Assembly (NCBI GenBank): GCA_005223375.1
Contig: RXOD01006043.1
Span: 1 to 11,509, forward strand
From: Amoebophrya sp. AT5.2
Taxonomy: Eukaryota; Sar; Dinophyceae; Syndiniales; Amoebophryaceae
DNA: 11,509 nt
Direction: 5' to 3'
A program made the translations under genes and the position numbers. The notes below the pieces were generated by a model that was not told the DNA's origin, did not search any database, and saw only the letters and a list, made by a program, of their open reading frames with translations. Shown here in pieces: positions 9,301-11,509 of this stretch (the stretch's first letter is position 1; each line of letters begins with the position of its first letter).

Positions 9301-9395
9301 ACGACCTAAACGTGGCGCACGCGGCAGACCTTCATTGGTTGGTGTTTTGCATGCCCGACAACGATCACGGATTCATGCAGCGCACAGTAGATTGA
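6343..9395 (+). CDS. Unrecognised protein, about 860 residues, three-exon model
   Basis: Preferred CDS: 6343-7679, 7882-8878, 9147-9395 (TGA). I do not recognise the family. The ATG has A at -3 and G at +4 (ACAAGATGG). Residues 1-62 look helical; 63-170 are low complexity (Ala, Thr, Gly, Asp/Glu); 185-445 look folded (LTFEFLVGALDFLQ, VANFFRSEVLQPLLYAFHAKL, VEVLLQFAKLLKG, LKMLYELFFGVCCGGG). Exon 2 begins with a Ser/Pro/Ala-rich linker, then a helical stretch (VRDILIYIHQLEHFRKRFFA), a Gln/Ala-rich part and a charged part. Exon 3 ends in LPILHDLNVAHAADLHWLVF and DNDHGFMQRTVD. No signal peptide, membrane span or catalytic motif is evident. Third positions are G/C-rich through all three parts. The two reading frames around 7680-7881 could instead be separate genes, but TAG at the end of exon 1 lies in a GTAG donor like those of the dynein gene, which favours one gene. 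Confidence 0.65.
7680..7881 (+). other. Probable intron in the unrecognised gene (GT-AG, 202 bases)
   Basis: The donor AATAG|GTAGTAG repeats the GTAG pattern of the dynein introns and lies exactly where the first frame meets stops. The preferred acceptor is CCGCACCCCAG|C (7880-7881), which keeps frame (AG|C, Ser) and coincides with the onset of G/C-rich third positions. Two other in-frame acceptors exist: GACGAG|G at 7955-7956 and CCCTAAG|T at 7979-7980. A 7-base inverted pair (GCAATTG at 7726-7732, CAATTGC at 7743-7749) lies inside. Confidence 0.6.
8879..9146 (+). other. Probable second intron in the unrecognised gene; exact ends ambiguous
   Basis: Coding character stops near 8880 and resumes near 9130 in another frame, so an intron is needed to reach the protein-like stretch ending at 9395. 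Two in-frame solutions fit. One is donor GAG|GTAGCT (8879) with acceptor CGGAAG|ACC (9146). The other is donor GG|GTATCA (8854) with acceptor GACGACAG|GG (9127). The first has the donor typical of this window, the second the typical acceptor. They differ by two residues in total length. Confidence 0.55.
9030..9095. repeat. Cluster of short inverted repeats within an intron
   Basis: Three inverted repeats follow each other: CATCAG/CTGATG (9030-9035 and 9045-9050), AATCAA/TTGATT (9063-9068 and 9074-9079), and TCACTCA-T-TGAGTGA (9081-9095, perfect over 7 bases with one spacer). ATGGCCAT (9048-9055) overlaps the first. All lie just before the acceptor region of the second intron of the unrecognised gene. 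Confidence 0.5.
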
Positions 9396-10033
9396 TGTCG
9401 AAGAAAATATCGATGTCGCAAGCTCAAAGCTGGAGCGAGTGGGCCATTCTGGCAGATGCATGAAACTGTTGGGGTATGGCCCGGGAATGGGGTAAGATAG
9501 GTACACTCAGAAGGATGACTTGGTTCAGCTGGGGAAGCATCAGAGCGCAGAAGATACTCATCGGAGTTGTAAAAGGCGTGTTCAGCTCGAGCTCCGAACA
9601 TTGAGAAGGGGTCGTGGCGAACAAGGAAAGAGCTCGACTCGTCGACGAGAGTACAATCTACGCACAACCCTCGCCCATAAGGAATTGATTCGGGTTGATA
9701 GATCATACTGAGAGTGAGGCTGAGGCGCGCCCAGTACTACAACTACGTAGAGAGAAGATGAGATGGTCGACTATTAAGTAGACATTCTCCTTGGAGCGCT
9801 CTCTCACTTTCATGCTCTTGCTTTCTTCATCTCATTCGCATTCTCGATGAGCTAGACGTACTTTAGTTTTGGTATATTACAAAGAAACGGCGCTTCATCT
9901 CTACGTCAACGTCTACAGATTGACAGCTACCGCTAGCCATTTTTCTCCGTTCCCTGCCGTGGTACAACTGATCTGATCTCGAAACTCGAGGACACCTGAC
10001 ACGGAACACGCTGAAGCAAAACCACGACTGGAA
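9396..10033. other. Spacer between the unrecognised gene and the acidic-protein gene
   Basis: No frame here has the codon character of the neighbouring exons. It must contain the 3' UTR of the upstream gene and the promoter and 5' UTR of the downstream one. No AATAAA is seen. A pyrimidine-rich tract runs from about 9782 to 9850, and TATATTA occurs at 9873-9879, about 155 bases before the next ATG; neither is strong evidence of a promoter. The spliced-leader-like string lies at 9930-9944. Confidence 0.5.
9930..9944 (+). other. Possible degenerate relict of a dinoflagellate spliced leader
   Basis: CCGCTAGCCATTTTT matches the first 13 bases of the conserved 22-base dinoflagellate spliced leader (CCGTAGCCATTTT) apart from one inserted C. 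It has the same orientation as the downstream gene and lies about 90 bases before its ATG. The second half of the leader (GGCTCAAG) is not matched. Genomic leader relicts are known upstream of retroposed mRNAs in dinoflagellates. Chance similarity cannot be excluded. Confidence 0.3.
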
Positions 10034-10525
10034 ATGCCAGCTCCCAAAAGAAAGTTGATCGTCGACGCGCCCAGCACCACCGAGTTTGAGAAGTTCGAGG
10101 TCAAGCTTACGTGGGAGCCCCATCCGTACGAGGATGTCGACGATGAGGAATCGGAATACGAATTTGAAGCAGAAACGGCAGAGGAGGTCGCCGAGGAACT
10201 GAAGGAGAAGTACGGCCAGGACCTCGACCGGGAAGACATCCAGAGCAGGCTGGAGGAGGCGGCGACGATTGGCATCCGTTTTCCCCGGCACGCCGAGGAA
10301 CTCTGCACCTTTACGTGGGGACAGGGGGAGTACACGGTGACGGCAACCAACGTGCAGGAAATCGAGAAGAGCCAGGAAGAGGAGGACTTCGACGACTACC
10401 AGTTCGTGAAAGAGCCGGCTCTGAAACTCCCAAAGACGGACGACCGGGGGGTCGCCCTCGAGTTTATTGAGGCAAAGGGGCTGAAGGCAGAATTCGCCCG
10501 CTGGAAAAAGGAAAGAAGGCAGTGA
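10034..10525 (+). CDS. Small acidic protein of unknown function, 163 residues, intronless
   Basis: I do not recognise the family. The frame from ATG (GAAATGCC context) to TGA has coding-like codon use and no sign of an intron. The protein is strongly acidic: by my count 44 Asp/Glu against 23 Lys/Arg. A short basic start (PAPKRKL, residues 2-8) could serve as a nuclear signal. Residues 32-75 are an acidic, probably helical stretch (EDVDDEESEYEFEAET, then AEEVAEELKEKYGQDLDRED). Residues 80-108 look like beta strands (IGIRFPRHAEELCTFTWGQGE). A second acidic patch is EEEDFDDY (115-122), and the C-terminus is basic (ARWKKERRQ). There is no signal peptide or membrane span. An acidic histone- or RNA-associated protein is one guess only. 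A possible AATAAA follows 31 bases after the stop. Confidence 0.75.
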   Translation: MPAPKRKLIVDAPSTTEFEKFEVKLTWEPHPYEDVDDEESEYEFEAETAEEVAEELKEKYGQDLDREDIQSRLEEAATIGIRFPRHAEELCTFTWGQGEYTVTATNVQEIEKSQEEEDFDDYQFVKEPALKLPKTDDRGVALEFIEAKGLKAEFARWKKERRQ

Positions 10526-10552
10526 TGGCGATTTCTGCCCTTCGCTCCTTTT

Positions 10553-10569
10553 CCTCAATAAACTTGAGG
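10553..10569 (+). terminator. Hairpin carrying AATAAA, possible polyadenylation signal of the acidic-protein gene
   Basis: CCTCAA (10553-10558) and TTGAGG (10564-10569) form a perfect 6-base stem with loop TAAAC. The AATAAA (10557-10562) spans the stem and loop, 31 bases after the TGA. The spacing fits a very short 3' UTR. Whether this organism uses AATAAA is unknown to me. Confidence 0.35.
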
Positions 10570-11334
10570 GCGTGCCCCCAATCGTTCGTTTTTGGAGAAA
10601 CGTACACGACAGATCGGGGCGAGTGTATTGATCATATCAAGGAGCACCGCTGAAGGTACTACTTCCGTATAAGTAAACTTTCTTCGTGACTTGTTGCTCG
10701 CATACATTCTTTCACTGTTCGACGATGTTTGCATTTGTTCTGTCGTGGGTTGTGTGCATGCGGTCCCGGACCCAGTCGTGTTGCAGTTTAGAAAATTTGA
10801 CGAAGATATCAATGATTGTGAGCGTGGTCGTCTGGTGCAATCTACTTCACGACAAACACAAAAGAAAATATGAAAATAAATACACAGGGCTGAAAGAACC
10901 GAGACCACGTGAACACGAACACGAGGTGATGGAGTGCGAGTCCTAGCGTGTCGACACTGCCTCTTGCTCTTGGAGACTCGATCGAAAAAAATGAAAATGA
11001 TCGTATACATATCTATAAGTGAAGACGAAGGACTACTTACGTACACTACAGAATAAGGCACGCAGAAGCAGTGCTCGGCTCCAAATTTTGTTTCGTGCAT
11101 TCATTTTGCCAGCTAATATGTTGAACTTGAAATCATGAGATAAAACAGTAACTCATCGCCCGATCATTTTGCTTGATTCGATTGCCTCCGTTCTTATATC
11201 TATGAATGTGAGTCGGGTCCCGTGCCCGTCCTGAAAAATGATTGTGATCGTCAATGTATGTCACAAGCACGCTTGCTCCTGGTTCGTTTGAATCTGACGC
11301 TTTCGACCTCCTGACTCATTGACATACTCAAAGC

Positions 11335-11395
11335 CAAAGGGCAAAGGCAAAAAGATTCCTCTGCCCAAGCTCGCTATTTGCTTTGTTTCCCTTTG
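11335..11395. repeat. Imperfect inverted repeat of CAAAG/CTTTG arms
   Basis: The arm at 11335-11352 (CAAAGGGCAAAGGCAAA) is roughly complementary to the arm at 11377-11395 (TTTGCTTTGTTTCCCTTTG), with small gaps, around a loop of about 24 bases. The arms are purine-rich and pyrimidine-rich, so low-complexity sequence could explain the pairing. Confidence 0.35.
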
Positions 11396-11509
11396 TTTGA
11401 TAAGTCGGTCGTCGTTTCGTTTGTTTCATCCATGTTGCATCTCTCGCAGTTTTTGTTCTTTTCATTTCGTCACGCCTTGCGAATTTCTTCATTGAGCATT
11501 TGACAGAAC

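Larger units (their letters stand above)
10526..11509. other. Gene-free 3' stretch
   Basis: No frame has the codon bias of the genes in this window. A 181-codon open frame on the minus strand (11100-10555) exists but looks non-coding. A second AATAAA lies at 10875-10880. The last 200 bases are T-rich with CTTTG/GTTTC-type runs. It may hold the promoter of a gene beyond the window. Confidence 0.55.

Noticed and set aside
10555..11100. Minus-strand open frame of 181 codons
   Set aside because: It lacks the G/C-rich third positions of the real genes here, its composition is Ser/Arg/Thr/Cys-rich and irregular, and it overlaps the possible 3' end of the acidic-protein gene. A frame this long can arise by chance in a window of this size.
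1..11509. CRISPR array, insertion sequence, tRNA, bacterial operon or phage features
   Set aside because: No regularly spaced repeats, transposase-like protein, tRNA T-arm with matching acceptor, or ribosome-binding-site pattern was seen; the introns show that this is eukaryotic nuclear DNA.

Overview
The window looks like nuclear DNA of a flagellated or ciliated microbial eukaryote. The main evidence is an intron-interrupted axonemal dynein heavy chain gene. All three genes lie on the + strand, the coding exons are rich in G/C at third codon positions, and the spacers are clearly more A/T-rich. Stops are TAA, TGA and TGA, so nothing departs from the standard code. I infer the dinoflagellate side of the alveolates, with modest confidence. 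The reasons are same-strand gene order, AGG-flanked introns, and a spliced-leader-like string upstream of the third gene. None of these is decisive.

Layout: (1) 1-4441 holds the last five exons (1158 residues) of a dynein heavy chain, closest by motifs to the outer-arm beta class (animal DNAH9/11/17, Chlamydomonas ODA beta). Its four introns fall at 273-623, 1267-1506, 2772-2944 and 3286-3485. (2) 4442-6342 is a 1.9 kb spacer with no convincing gene, one imperfect direct repeat and one perfect 12-base palindrome. (3) 6343-9395 is a gene of unknown function, best read as three exons (about 860 residues). (4) 9396-10033 is a spacer that ends in a stretch resembling the dinoflagellate spliced leader. 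(5) 10034-10525 is a short intronless gene for an acidic 163-residue protein of unknown function, followed closely by AATAAA inside a small hairpin. (6) 10526-11509 is gene-free as far as I can see.

The genes do not form an operon or an obvious pathway. The dynein is a flagellar motor subunit; the other two proteins are not recognised. The most interesting signals are the shared intron signature (GTAG donors, G after the acceptor, AGG-type flanks), which could mark mobile introns; the spliced-leader-like string before an intronless gene, which could mark a retroposed mRNA; and the unrecognised multi-exon gene. I see no prokaryotic defence system, CRISPR array, insertion sequence, tRNA or rRNA.
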